Below are positions 10,795 through 21,504 of a DNA stretch of 64,000 bases, piece by piece. The DNA comes from Gari tellinella. Taxonomy: Eukaryota; Mollusca; Bivalvia; Cardiida; Psammobiidae. The translations under genes were made by a program, and so were the position numbers. The number at the start of each line of letters is the position of its first letter. Positions within the stretch are counted from its first letter, which is position 1. The stretch covers positions 19,759,543 to 19,823,542 of the forward strand of contig OV277862.1 of the NCBI GenBank assembly GCA_922989275.2, in the 5' to 3' direction. A model generated the notes under the pieces. It searched no databases and was not told where the DNA came from. It saw only the letters and a program-made list of their open reading frames with translations.

Positions 10795-12030
10795 TTAGCT
10801 CACCTGAGTTAGCTCAGGGTGAGCTTTTGCAATCCTTGAATGTCCGTCGTCCGTCGTGCGTCGTCCGTCGTGCGGCGTCAACAATTTCAGTGTTTACACT
10901 CTAGAGGCCACAATATTTATCCAATCTTTCTCAAACTTTCTCAGATGGTATATTGCCATTAGAGTTCGGATGAGTTTGATTATGATTGAAATCGGACAAA
11001 TAGGTTATGAGTTATCTACCTTTGAATTGCTGAAAATGCCATATTTAACAGTGTTTACACTCTAGAGGCCACAATATTTATCCAATCTATCTAAAACTTG
11101 CCCAGATTATATATGACCATAAGAGTTTGGATGAGTTCGATTTTGGTTGAAATCGGACCAAAGATAAAGAGTTATCTACCTTTGAATTGCTGAAAATGCC
11201 ATATTTAACAGTGTTTACATTCTAGAGTTCACAATTTTTATTAAACCTATCTCAAACTTGCTCAGATTGTATATGACCATAAGAGTTCAGATGAGTTTGA
11301 TTATGGTTGAAATCAGACTAATAGGTGGAGAGTTATCTACCTTTGAATTGCTGAAAATGCCATATTTAAGGGTGTTTACACTCTGAGGCCACAAATTTTA
11401 TCCAATCTTTATCAAACTTACTCAGATTGTATATTACCATAAGACTTCGGATGAGTTCAATTATGGTTGTAATCGGATCAATAGGTCGAGAGTTATTCAC
11501 CTTTGAATTGCTGAAAATGATATACTAATTAACAGTGTTTACGCTCTAGAGGCCACAATATTTATCCAAGCTCTCTCAAACTTGCTCAGATTGTATATGA
11601 CTATAAGAGTTCGAAAAAGGGTGATTATGGTTGAAATAGGACAAATAGATCAAGAGTTATCTACCTTTGAATTGCTGAAAATGCCATATTTTACAGCGTT
11701 TACACTCGTACAACTACAGTTTTCAATGGATTTTGATTATACTTATATACAAAGTATATAGCTATACGTTCTCGAAGGAGTCCAACTATTGTTGAAATCA
11801 AATCATTGTGGCAATAGTTACCTGCCCTTGATATACTTTGAAATGCTAGAAAAAGGCTTCATTTCTGTATTGTTTAGGCTCTAGTTATCAGCCTTTGGTG
11901 TACTCTACTATACTAGAGTAGGTCGACAAATTTGAATGGATTTAGAATAAAACGGGTGAAATTCAAAGGTAAAGCTATCAGGCTTCATTACAAATGGTGA
12001 ACGATATCAGAGCCTTCAGGCCCTCTTGTT
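10795..12030 (+). mobile_element. Pearl-like element with a different ~160-bp internal repeat
   Basis: Same ends as 2751-4070 (ttagctcacctgag; ccctcttgtttt) and the same gtccgtcgtccgtcgtgc leader. The interior unit is unrelated: gtgtttacactctagagg recurs at about 10894, 11052, 11210, 11371, 11535 and 11697 (period 158-164 bp). 12031-12582 holds nothing recognised. Confidence 0.7.
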
Positions 12031-12582
12031 TTTAAAGGGCTAATTTCAATTGAAAGCAAAACTTTGGCAATAGAGCATATCCCACTGAAGCAAACATTGT
12101 TTTCGAATGATGATTAAGTGAACTATATGCATACATGTACATGTACTAGAAAACGAGACGGTTGGTACATTTGTATGAAAGCTGCTAATGCGCTTTTTGC
12201 CAGGATTGTAACAACTATTTGACGTCTCGTGACAACTTCCAAGAGTCGACACAAAAACGGTTTTGCAACATATCTTTGTGACATTCGTGTTAAAATGACG
12301 CCATGAATGTCACATGTCATGTTACATTCTGTTACAAAACAGATTACAGACAAACTATATTGATGCCTCAAACATGTACTGTTACTCAACAGTTAGTTCC
12401 AGGCCTATGTTGCATGTTTAGGTGTTAAACCTCTACTCCATAGCTGATTAAACACCTTTTTTTACACATAGTATATTCAATGGCGTTATAGAATGACTCA
12501 TGAATGAATGATATAAATAAAATTTAACAATCAATATAACCAAAGTACACATAGCAGTACTATCAATATATATGTTACAGGG

Positions 12583-13078
12583 ATTAAGTGGAATCAGGGA
12601 TACGTGAAATCCCTGAAAAATCAGGGATTTCACGAAAACCCTAATCTCTTTAGGACAAATACGTAATTTTGAAGCTTTTCGTTGATTTTTTTTTATAAAT
12701 ATTTGGCAGTTACTTTTGGTTAAAGTAATGAATCTTACCTCCTTTAGTTCATTAAGTTCAAAGGCAATTACCACGCTATAAAATATGTTGTTAACCTTAT
12801 TAACAAGACGGATGTTTTGGTTTTTGAATTGGCCTGACTTAAATGCACACTGTTCACTTATTTTTCTTCACTTGTGCGAACAAATCATTAGACCATGCTA
12901 TTTTAAGAAAGCATGATGTTTAAAAACAATAGAAATGTCATGATAGTACAAATCTATTAATTTGATGAAAAAGGGGACATTTCATCAATTCCCTAAAACG
13001 CCCAGTGAGTACGCGTAAAAAATCCTAAAAAGTTCAGGGATTACGCGTAATCACTTATTACACTTAATCCCTGTAACA
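12583..13078. mobile_element. Element with TGTTACAGGGATTAAGTG inverted ends
   Basis: An 18-bp perfect terminal inverted repeat at 12583-12600 and 13061-13078, flanked by TATA-rich sequence (possible TATA duplication). Inside each end, cagggat/ttcacg motifs recur. No coding potential. A related fragment (tcatttcacg motifs) is at 21408-21500. Its superfamily is unknown to me. Confidence 0.75.
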
Positions 13079-13183
13079 TATATAAAGAATACTGAAAAAT
13101 GTTCTTGTTCACACATTTACTTCACAGTGTATACCGTGATAGCTAATATAAGTCATTGGTTTTGACACTTTCTCTATTGACAG

Positions 13184-13329
13184 TATGTCGTATATACATG
13201 GACAATATGGCCAAAGACGGGGAGTTCAATTCTAAGGTGTTTCCGCTAGCTGATACGTCACAGCGAGATTATCCAATCGACAAGCCCGTGGATTGCACTT
13301 GGGAAATGTTTGCGGAGAGGGGCCATAGG
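13184..13329 (+). CDS. Gene 1, exon a: N-terminal half of a CUB domain (Neto-like receptor)
   Basis: This is the first exon of gene 1 that I can recognise. It follows a pyrimidine-rich acceptor (ctctattgacag) and ends AGG before gtaagt. It opens with two bases of a split codon, so at least one earlier exon exists. The peptide starts CRIYMDNMAKDGEF and ends DCTWEMFAERGHR. The two Cys and the C-x-W-x(2)-x-A-x(2)-G-x-R pattern are typical of the first half of a CUB domain. Joined in phase 0 to 14792 it reads GHR-ILLSDIRL, which is the normal CUB core. CUB domains are extracellular beta-sandwiches that bind proteins. With LDLa, one membrane helix and a long tail downstream, this would be the second CUB of a Neto protein, an auxiliary subunit of kainate-type glutamate receptors. 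No first CUB is visible in 1-13183. LRP12- or LEV-10-type CUB/LDLa receptors remain possible. Confidence 0.8.
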
Positions 13330-13344
13330 GTAAGTCTTACAACC

Positions 13345-13729
13345 ACACCATCCATGAGTTCAGCTAAGAAATCGATGGCCGTCGTTTGCCATCGTTTGCG
13401 AGTTGGCTACCGGTCTGAAATACAGTGGAGAAAACGTTATTCTTTCGTTCAAACGCACACGCATTAAAATGAAATGTAGAAAATAACAACATTTTGACTA
13501 TTCTGACTACCATGCAGTTTTAATCTGAGTGGCAAACAGTTTGGAGCCTGATCAGACGCCGGGTAACCCGGCGTCTGATCTGGCTCCAAAATGTTTGCAA
13601 TGAAAATAATAGTTCAAGCGTAAATGCGGCTATTTGAAAAGAAAACGTTTTCTTGGCTGTACTCTGGACGCTGCACACGGGACACAAACTGCTAACCTAA
13701 ACAGCAAACAGTGGTAACTGAACACGCTA
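13345..13729 (+). repeat. Compound repeat with nested G MITE, copy 1 (just after gene 1 exon a)
   Basis: Acaccatccatgagttcagc through ggtaactgaacacgcta, about 385 bp, is repeated at 41401-41790. Both copies contain the same family G MITE at the same site (13433-13659 here, TA on both sides), so the MITE inserted before the larger unit was copied. It starts 15 bp past the exon donor. Confidence 0.9.
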
Positions 13730-14263
13730 CATCGTCACATTATCCAATTTATTATGATCTGATGACTTTCTTTTTTATGCACAACAAAACATAGTTTTGG
13801 GCGATATAAATTGATTGCACTGTACATGAGCTCGTCCGTCCGTCTGTCCGTATGCCCATTCGTCTGTGTGAATGTGTTTTCGTTCAATATATTTTTTCCA
13901 TTGCAAACAGTTTGGAGCCAAATCAGAAGTCAGGGATCCAAATTGTTTGCCCTTCAGATTAAAATGAACATTCAGAATTGCCAACAAGTTGTCATTTTCT
14001 ACATTTTATTGCAACGCGTTTCCGTTTCGTTTGCGTTTAAACGGGAAAGAAAACGCCTTTTTCATTGTATAGTATCATCTTCAAAGATTGCATCAGCTAA
14101 TTAAAATACCTCTGGCGTAGTGAAATATATTCAGTAAAAACATTCCCAATATTAAGAACCGACACGAAAGAATAAAGGAACAATTGGGTAGTCGCAATAT
14201 ACAGGGCTACCATAAGTTCTTCATAAAAATTCTAATGTTTCCCAATTTTTTAGCGCGATTGTA

Positions 14264-14509
14264 CAGTGGAGAATCTGTTATTCTTTCCCGTTTAAACGCA
14301 AACGTACGTAAACGCAATGTACTAAAACGTAGAAAAGAACAACTTTTGGACAATTCTGATAAGTCTTGTTTATCTTGGTGGCAAACAGTTCGGAGCCTGA
14401 TCAGACGCCGGGTTACCCGGCGTCTGATCTGGCTCCAAACTGTTTGCACTGCAAATAATAGTTTTAGCGTAAACGCGTTTATTGGGAAAGAATAACACAT
14501 TCTCCACTG
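14264..14509. mobile_element. Family G MITE, intact
   Basis: TA-flanked; ends CAGTGGAGAATCTGTTATTC and the inverse, with gtttaaacgcaaacg/cgtaaacgcgttt inside and the P1 core at 14375-14448. 13730-14263 holds a P1 half-copy near 13900-13950 and nothing else recognised. Confidence 0.85.
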
Positions 14510-14562
14510 TAGGAATCATACCTTTAACCTTTTCGCTGCTAGGCTCTAGTATACACCACTAA

Positions 14563-14740
14563 TTATTCAAACAGTTTGGATCTAAATCAGACGCCGCGCA
14601 ACGTGGCGTCTGATCTGAATCTATACTGCATGACATCCAAATTTAATGTATCCTAAGTAAAAACGTAAGACTGCGGTAAGGGTTGTCGTAAGGAGATGGT
14701 CGTTGTTGGGAGGCTCGTTGTAGGGAGGGAGCACTTTAAC
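14563..14740. mobile_element. P1 core remnant and family A end fragment
   Basis: P1 core at 14563-14630 (tcagacgccgcgcaacgtgg at its middle), then the right end of a family A MITE (gtcgttgttgggagg, cgttgtagggagggagcac). It ends about 55 bp before gene 1 exon b. Confidence 0.65.
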
Positions 14741-14791
14741 TCTTGTAACTGACGAGGTGGATTTCAGTTATTTGTGTTTGTATATTTGCAG

Positions 14792-15038
14792 ATTCTGTTG
14801 AGTGATATCCGGCTCCATATGACGCGTGAGGAACAGTGCAGCCGGAACAGTATAGAAATATACGACCGCACCACGTATGAGGACGACCGGACTGGGGCGT
14901 TCTGTGGAGGGCAGGTAGAAAACTACAAGTCCTACACGAACCGGGTGTTTCTGAGAATTATAGGAAGCCGGTTGTCAGATAAACCAGTGATCAGTGGTCG
15001 GTACACGGTGTACAAGGAGGCTAGGACCGATAGCGAAG
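14792..15038 (+). CDS. Gene 1, exon b: C-terminal half of the CUB domain
   Basis: The exon follows the acceptor tatatttgcag and ends GAAG before gtactt (phase 1). It encodes ILLSDIRLHMTREEQC, then SIEIYDR, GAFCGG and NRVFLRIIG, ending ARTDSE. The third and fourth CUB cysteines are EQC and FCG. The IEIYD strand and the FCG motif are family hallmarks. The open frame runs on past the donor into a MITE of family A that begins 25 bp later, so the longer open frame is not all coding. The split codon G+AA joins exactly with the LDLa exon at 18294. The exon lies extracellularly in the mature protein. Confidence in CUB is high; confidence in Neto identity is moderate. Confidence 0.85.
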
Positions 15039-15065
15039 GTACTTGCACATCGGAATTTTTGTATA

Positions 15066-15408
15066 CAGCGCTCCCTCTCTACATCAAATGGGAGAACGGT
15101 GTGTGTGTTGTTCAGAGGGAGTCGTTATAGGGAGGGAAATTGACAAACATTTGCAAACAGATTGAATCCAGATCAGACGCCGCGTAGCGTAACGCGGCGT
15201 CTGATCTGGATTCGAGCTGTTTGTCACTCGTTTTTCAGTATTGTCAAAAATGTAACTTTGAGAAAAGTAGCAGAGAACTATTTAAAGCAGACGACATTGA
15301 AGCTATAAAAGTGTTAGACATAATTGTCTTGTTAAAGGGAACTGCGGCAAGGGTCGTTGTAAGGAGGGATTCGTTGTTGGGAGGGCCGTTGTAGGGAGGG
15401 AACGATGT
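15066..15408. mobile_element. Family A MITE in the gene 1 intron
   Basis: TA at 15064, end CAGCGCTCCCTCTCTAC; the P1 core is at 15158-15222; the right end ggccgttgtagggaggga is degraded at the last bases. It starts 25 bp after the exon b donor. Confidence 0.85.
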
Positions 15409-16430
15409 CCAATTATTGAAGTAAACAACTGTATATATAATATGATTCGCAGTCTAGAAAACATATAGATAGTCAAGAGTATTTGCATAATCATTGTGGA
15501 TTGACATTGTATTTTATCCTTAATAATTAGAAACCTTGAAATGAAGCTGATAATGATAGATAGGTCGACGCATATTTAAGTTTTCTACCTATTGATAACA
15601 ATCACAATATCATTTCTCGACAGAGTTTTTGTTAATTCGGGTAAATGAGAAAACTTATACTGATTGCAAAACGTATATAGTACGAACATGGCAACGCATT
15701 AAAATTCAAAATTGTGATAAAGGTAGAAGTATTAAGAATAAAACGATCGAATACTAGTGACCAAACATTAAAATTATAAATTTGCAAAAGTTTGATATTT
15801 ATTTAAGCATTTCAATGATTAAGTTAATCTTTTCAAACGTATTATGAGTTTGGATATAAAGTACATGCGCTCTAATACAAGCATTACTGTTTGGTAAAGA
15901 AAATATGTCTCTTTTGTGGGACAAATTAACCTTTCAGCTGGTGTTCTTTGAATGCGCTTCTAGCATTTGCCTTTTTCACAATGAAATTGGCTGTGCTCCT
16001 CTTTACCCCTTTATGTCTACCATTTGCAAGAATGGTGCAAGCAACAGAAGTTCGACATATGGTCGTCGAATTCTGAAAGTTTCTTTTACCATAACTAACA
16101 GTTTTGATCCTGATCGGTTGCCTCCCAACTTGGCTAGTGAACAGAATCCAATCTGTTAATAATATTCACGATGTAAATCAATACTTCATGAATTTAAAGT
16201 CCTCAGATTCCCATGATGGTATTTTGAGTATACTATGACCCCCGTCTTTCGTCTGCAACCTTATTACAATTTTTTTGTCGTTAAAAGTTTTTAACGAAGA
16301 ATTATTTATATAGATGCGGCGTCTTACGGTTTGCAATATCGACATATTCCGTATCGTGCTAATATTTGCCAACAACTTGGATCCATGTGCGTCTGATCTG
16401 GATCAAAGCTATTTGCCACGGTCATTACAA
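15409..16430 (+). repeat. Duplicated segment X, copy 1 (copy 2 at 28078-29125)
   Basis: About 1 kb, similar along most of its length, starting aagtaaacaactgtatata and ending in gatccatgtgcgtctgatc. Both copies hold an 84-codon open frame (15905-16159; 28581-28835) that begins MSLLWD and differs at about 15 residues. No domain is recognised, and I do not call it a gene. Confidence 0.85.
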
Positions 16431-16559
16431 AGTATGCTAGCCTTGATTTGGATTTGTTTTTAATATTATTTCAGTGCTATCGCGTCTCAAAAAGTATTTT
16501 GTAATTTACTTTAGGCCAAGCTAAAATGTAAATGTACGTATTAAGCTATGCACCAGAAA

Positions 16560-17081
16560 GCCTTTATTGTAAAATGCAGAAATGAACAAACTCAAGAAAA
16601 CAATGTGTTACTCACTGTCACTTAAAATATTAATGTCACGTTTTATCTTTGGAAGTGTTTATTCATGAAATTATTATAAAGTCTAAGATTCCCTCACTAG
16701 ATCACAAAGCCGACGACGTCTAGGCGGGACGTCCTCCTCAGCTGATGACAGAGCGGCTGCTGTAGCATCTCCACGATTGGCTTGTACATGTACTTGTCTG
16801 ACAGCGGCTTGTACAAGTCCTTGTCTGACAGCGGCTTGTACAGGTCCTTGTCTGACAGCAGCTTGTGTTGAGCATGTTTTGCCAATCTTAGGACAATCAG
16901 AGCATTAAACTGTCTTTGGAGACACCCCGACCTAATTTGCCAAATGTTGTAGATGTGTTTGTTGCTCTTGTATGCAGGTGCAAGCGCATTGGACTCATAT
17001 TTTAGATATAATTTAACTGTAAAGCGCAAATTGGCTATTAACAGTAAATAATTCATTTTGCATATTTTATTGAACACCCAC

Positions 17082-17112
<31 letters not shown>

Positions 17113-17130
17113 TGTGGGCGAGTGCACCGT
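16560..17130 (-). repeat. Duplicated segment Y, copy 1, with 27-bp minisatellite and (CA)n
   Basis: Repeated at 26690-27190. The minisatellite (ggcttgtacaggtccttg and so on, 27 bp, about 3.3 copies) is at 16779-16868, and a (CA)n run is at about 17081-17110. On the minus strand both copies keep an open frame of 85-87 codons, HIY-IWQIR ... AKHAQHKLLSDKDLYKP repeats ... VGFVI, with an in-frame length difference. Possibly the remnant of a coding mobile element; the family is unknown. Confidence 0.8.
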
Positions 17131-17404
17131 AATGCCCATAGTCAGTTACTTTAACTTAGCACAGGCCCTACTACCTACTACCTATTTGTCTTCAGCATAC
17201 AATCTGATCTTCACTTTTTGACTTGATCAAGTGCCAGGCTAAACAAAATGTATCTAGATCAGACACCGAGATACCGATTTTATTGACCCACCCCGATTAA
17301 TCTGAATTTAATGTATTGTATGTACTACCGCATTCAGAAAGGGAATGTTCGTGGGCTTGTTAGGTAAGATTAATGGCAGAAAGTTGAAAATACCCCCTCT
17401 AATT

Positions 17405-17475
17405 TACCCTGTACTACCAAAGTTTTACCTTTATTCCGATTCGGATTCCGTTTCCGATAAGTAAGAAATGTCTAC
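17405..17475. repeat. Short repeat also at 29580-29650 (inverted) and 30545-30620 (direct)
   Basis: Actaccaaagttttacctt with gattcggattccgtttccg. It marks the edges of the Y-type segment in this window. 17476-17722 holds nothing else recognised. Confidence 0.65.
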
Positions 17476-17724
17476 TACCCGTTTCAGATACAATAAAGAA
17501 TAAAGAACAGCTGTTATCAGAATCTTGCAAATAAATCACCATACACCAAAGAAATGCAGTTCAAAATGTTCTGGTAACACGTAAGAATGACGCTGTTATT
17601 AGTGTTTTCTTCTGACTTGTCCAAGTTATTTTTAGATTGGAACATTCTAAAACTTTAAAAGGGATGCGTTTTCTATACAGCCAGTTAGAGATATAGATAG
17701 CTGTAATTTTTTGTGCGTAATGTA

Positions 17725-17932
17725 CAGTAGAGGATACATTATTATTTTCCCGTTTAAACGCAAACGCAATGCAATAAACTGTGGAAATTTACTTTTAGAA
17801 ATTTTAACTTAATTTTTCATCTGAGTAGCAAACATTTTGGAGCCTGATCAGACGCCGGGTTACTCGGCGTCTGATCTGAATCCAACCTGTTTACAATGGA
17901 AATAATAGTTTTAGTATATAAATGCGTTTATT
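17725..17932. mobile_element. Family G MITE, right end lost at the splice-site array
   Basis: Starts CAGTAGAGGATACATTATT, has the P1 core at 17827-17892, and ends abruptly in atgcgtttatt. The exon-derived repeat begins at the next base. Confidence 0.8.
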
Positions 17933-18293
17933 AAGCGATGCCCTCGTGTGTAACGGCCATGTGAACTGTTAATGTTTTGTTACTTTTCAGAAGCTTGCAA
18001 TGAGGGCGAGTTTTACTGTGAGAGCATGTGTCTAAGCGATGCCCTCGTGTGTAACGGCCATGTGAACTGTTAATGTTTTGTTACTTTTCAGAAGCTTGCA
18101 ATGAGGGCGAGTTTTACTGTGAGAGCATGTGTCTAAGCGATGCCCTCGTGTGTAACGGCCATGTGAACTGTTAATGTTTTGTTACTTTTCAGAAGCTTGC
18201 AATGAAGGCGAGTTTTACTGTGAGAGCATGTGTCTAAGCGATGCCCTCGTGTGTAACGGCCATGTGAACTGTTAATGTTTTGTTACTTTTCAG
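17933..18293 (+). repeat. Tandem array of the LDLa exon's 3' splice site (101-bp units)
   Basis: There are three full units (17991-18091, 18092-18192, 18193-18293) and a 58-base partial unit at 17933-17990. Each full unit holds the first 78 bases of the LDLa exon, then ttaatgttttgttacttttcag. The units are identical except that the third reads AATGAAGG where the others read AATGAGGG, so the expansion is recent. In each extra copy the frame reads GHVNC and then TAA, right after Cys5. None of them has a convincing donor. The array starts exactly where a family G MITE (17725-17932) loses its right end. Confidence 0.95.
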
Positions 18294-18413
18294 AAGCTTG
18301 CAATGAGGGCGAGTTTTACTGTGAGAGCATGTGTCTAAGCGATGCCCTCGTGTGTAACGGCCATGTGAACTGCCCAAAAACAGAGTCGGACGAGGCTGGC
18401 TGTGCTGCTTCAA
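18294..18413 (+). CDS. Gene 1, exon c: LDL receptor class A domain
   Basis: A 120-bp exon that fits both neighbours in phase (two bases in, one base out, donor gtaagt). It encodes EACNEGEFYCESMC, then LVCNGHVNC and ESDEAGC: six cysteines and the acidic SDE calcium-binding end of an LDLa repeat, about 38 residues. A single LDLa right after a CUB and right before a membrane helix is the Neto order. The exon start is preceded by three complete upstream copies of its own acceptor and first 78 bases, in 101-bp units (17933-18293). Only this last copy runs through Cys6 to a donor, so it is the one that can make a full domain. Confidence 0.85.
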
Positions 18414-18532
18414 GTAAGTTACAAAATGCTACCTCCCTAAAACTGCCCTATGAACAAAGATTCCCTCCGTACAACAATGCTTGCCAAACAAGACACTTAT
18501 GTCCAACTTTTACATTGAATGTTTCATTTTTC

Positions 18533-19267
18533 TTAAACTCATTGAGCCCTAGTACCACATATATGCGTGTTTTACCAAATGTGCACCTGTGAAGAGTACA
18601 CTTGTCCTATGCATACAGTGAAGTCCCTGATCTGAGGGCTCCTGCAGGAGCCCTCTGATCAGGGACTTCACTGTTTAGCATTTTGCAATTTATTATAAAA
18701 AACAACCCTTAATAGTACAAAATGGACCAGCCTTTATTGTAAACTGGAATTGTCAACTGAGAGTTCCAGGGGATAACGAGTTAACCCATTTATGTCTGGA
18801 TAGTGCAATGAACTCTCCCTATGTGCTTGCTGGAAGATTTCATATAGATTTACAAGGGTGATCTAAGGATATTGCAATGTTTTCCCATACATCAGAACAT
18901 TTCGTATGCAATTGCAAACAGTGTAGACCCTGATGAGATGCCGCGTAACGCGGCATCTCATCAGGGTCAACACTGTTTGCCAATGTCCCCTTTAGCAGAT
19001 ATAGAATGGGTTAATAATAACTCATTCACCCCTGAAACATTTAATTAACAATTGCAATTTCAAAATAAGTCTAGTCCATGTTTGACTATTTAGGGTTGGT
19101 TTTAACAATATAATTCAGAACGACAAATAATGTAGGCCCTGATCAGAGGGCAACTTAAGGAGCCCTCTGATCAGGGTTTACACTGTTTGTATAGGACAAG
19201 TGTGATCCTGACAGGTACACTGTTTGTAAATGACGAGTATACGCGTCGCTAGGGTTGAATGTGTTAA
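18533..19267. mobile_element. Three TTAA elements head to tail (B, E, B) filling the last intron of gene 1
   Basis: B at 18533-18784, E at 18781-19014, B at 19011-19267. Neighbours share a single TTAA at 18781 and at 19011. Each has a central hairpin (18617-18672, 18910-18982, 19127-19190). A family A fragment (18430-18510) lies upstream. The last TTAA is 36 bases before the final exon. Confidence 0.85.
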
Positions 19268-19302
19268 AACTGTAATTGAATATGTTTTTGTTTTCTTTCC
19301 AG

Positions 19303-20126
19303 CGTCTTCATCGGAAGAGAGTGAACCCATTCCTCTAATGGCCATAGTTCTAGCGGGTGTTGGTGGCCTCATCTTTACTATTCTTGTGGTCGGTGTGTGT
19401 GTCACTTGTCGTCACCGTGGTAGTCGACGGAACAAACGGAACACGCTACAGAAACACGACAGTCAAAAACGAAACGCTCTAGAAATGGCCGTCAGTGATA
19501 GTAATAACACGGCCTACCATCTCGCTAAACAGAACAGCCCCGGCTATTACTCTTCCCTCCAACGTCCAGCAGGACACGCTACCATGATGCAACACCGAGG
19601 AAGTTTTTCCAGTAAAGTGCCGTCCGAGGGGGATTATGGTGACCATATGTCGGATACCAGCACATACAAAAAGTTTCTCCAGTTGGAACAAAACATGGAT
19701 GACGATTCCAGTCGATGTCCATCTCCGTACAGTCCGGGCTTCACAACAGTCATTGAACACCACCAAGCCCCAACTGGTATGCCGCCAGGAATGGTCCCTG
19801 GAATGACCCAGAGTGTGACTCCTGACCTTGGATGGAACTACCCGAGTCACCTTGACCCCCATACATCACCTTCACTGGCAGAAAACTTGTCCAGACTCAA
19901 GCAATATACGTCCACGCCTATAAAGGATCCTGCAGGAATGACCATGGAATTCAAGTATGACCCAACAATTCCAAATTATCCCGTATCAAAATTTCGTATT
20001 AAGGCGCCGGAAATGAATTACGGCTGGGCACCAGACCCGTCCAGGACAGACGGACATGCATTGACAATAAAGAATCAGGACGCAGATACAGCGCCTGATC
20101 TAACTCGTGAAATTGAGACCACATGA
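19303..20126 (+). CDS. Gene 1, last exon: juxtamembrane segment, one membrane helix, long cytoplasmic tail
   Basis: The exon follows ttttctttccag; the split codon A+CG links it to the LDLa exon. It encodes 273 residues to a TGA at 20124. After a short Ser/Glu/Pro stalk (SSSEESEPIP) comes a helix at about 19335-19403 (LMAIVLAGVGG to VVGVCV). It is followed by CRHRGSRRNKRN, a basic stop-transfer that gives type I topology. The tail of about 240 residues has no enzyme domain. It is rich in Ser, Pro and Tyr (SPYSPG, GYYSSL, NYPSH, QYTSTP) with a GMPPGMVPGM stretch, and would suit phosphorylation and adaptor binding. The 298-residue open frame that starts at 19230 includes intron and is not the true start. 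Base composition is clearly more GC-balanced than the flanking repeats. A Neto-like C-terminus is the best fit; the tail itself is not diagnostic. Confidence 0.85.
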
Positions 20127-20183
20127 ATATGTGTTTAATTTAGTGCAACAAAGACCATTCATTTGAGCCATTGTATAAATAAA
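20127..20183 (+). promoter_or_regulatory. Gene 1 3' UTR with AATAAA polyadenylation signal
   Basis: AATAAA lies at 20178-20183, 52 bases after the stop codon, in ATAAATAAATCTG. It is the only signal close to the stop. A family G MITE begins at 20355, so the transcript probably ends before it. Confidence 0.65.
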
Positions 20184-20354
20184 TCTGGCCAGTATTGGGA
20201 TCAAAACTATATCAGAACGAAGCGCCCCAAGTATTGACTGCGCATGCGCACTGGTTAGTGATTGAGCAGGGACATTTTAGTGCATTAAATTTTGTGCCAT
20301 ATAAGTGCTCAAGTAGATATTTAATCTGCATAATTAGGCATTTTGCTCTTCATA

Positions 20355-20600
20355 CAGTGGAGAATCTGTTATTCTTTCCCGTTTAAACGCAAACGTACGC
20401 AAACGCAAAACACTAAAACGAAGAAAAGTACAACTTTTTGACAATTCTGATAATTCATCTTTATCTTGGTGGCAAACAGTTTGGAGCCTGATCAGACGAC
20501 GGGTTACCCGGCGTCTGATCTGACTCCAAACTGTTTGCAGTGAAAATAATAGTTTTAGGGTAAACGCGTTTATTGGGAAAGAATAACGTTTTCTCCACTG
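20355..20600. mobile_element. Family G MITE downstream of gene 1
   Basis: Intact, TA on both sides, ends CAGTGGAGAATCTGTTATTC and its inverse, P1 core at 20471-20538. Confidence 0.85.
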
Positions 20601-20796
20601 TAGTTGAGCAGAAATCATAAAGAATCATAGCATTATGTTTCAAGATGTGCCATATTCACAATTTTAGACAGCAGTTCTTAAATTGCTGTCGCTGTTCATA
20701 TTATTAAAGTAAGTTTCGGGTTTTCGAGTTAGATCATTTTCAGGACTGGAAGTATGATCTCACAAGCATAAAACAAAGACTCAGTCGTGTACCTGT

Positions 20797-21180
20797 TTAA
20801 CCCGTTGTCCCATAGCCTGTTTCTTCCATTTGAATACAGGTAACCACTTAAAGCAGTTTGAAAGGCGCATTCTGCTTTACTTTCATTCTGCTTTAAGCTA
20901 TAGTCTGCGAGGATATAGAAAATATCTCTTATGGTACATATTCATAACTGTATAAAGAGGAACTCTTTTCCCGAGTGGTGGATTAAATTAACCGTTTCGG
21001 CACCGAAATCGCATAATGCAAACAGTTTGGATCCAGATAAGACGCCGTGTAATGTGGCGTATAATCAAGACCCAAACTGTTTGACACTCATATCGATATG
21101 TCTGATGTCATACTATCTTAAATCTAACTTTGAAACTTTCTTGCAGACAACACTATTGAAGCAGACAACTAAATAACGAT
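20797..21180. mobile_element. Family C element followed by a D-like remnant
   Basis: C from TTAACCCGTTGTCCC (20797) to TTAA at about 20988. It is followed by a P1 core copy (21018-21082) and the D-type tail gaagcagacaac. Confidence 0.65.
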
Positions 21181-21504
21181 GAAGGGTGGGTAAAAACCTC
21201 CCGACTGATTTGGCGCATAAAGTGTAAAAGGCGCAAAAGGCCTTTTTTATAGATACATGGAGTTAACACACTTGCCTGTCACCATTAGCTGCTCAGAATG
21301 TAAGCATGTTCGCAGTAAAAACAATAATCTGCAAAACAAACTTGAGAGAAACGGATCCGTAGTTTCAGCTATTTTATTTCATTATAGATGCATGTATATA
21401 CATGTTATGTTACAGTCAATATGTGTAATCAGTAATTTAACGAAATGACTAAAAATTTCAGTCATTACGTGAAATGACGGTTTCACTTAGTCATTTCACG
21501 AAAT

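Noticed and set aside
15905..16159. 84-codon frame duplicated at 28581-28835 as a possible small gene
   Set aside because: About 15 residue changes between copies look unconstrained, and the end of the frame reads through P1-type repeat sequence.
19230..19302. Upstream extension of the last gene 1 exon's open frame
   Set aside because: It precedes a strong ttctttccag acceptor, overlaps a B element, and the phase across the splice junction fits the LDLa exon perfectly.
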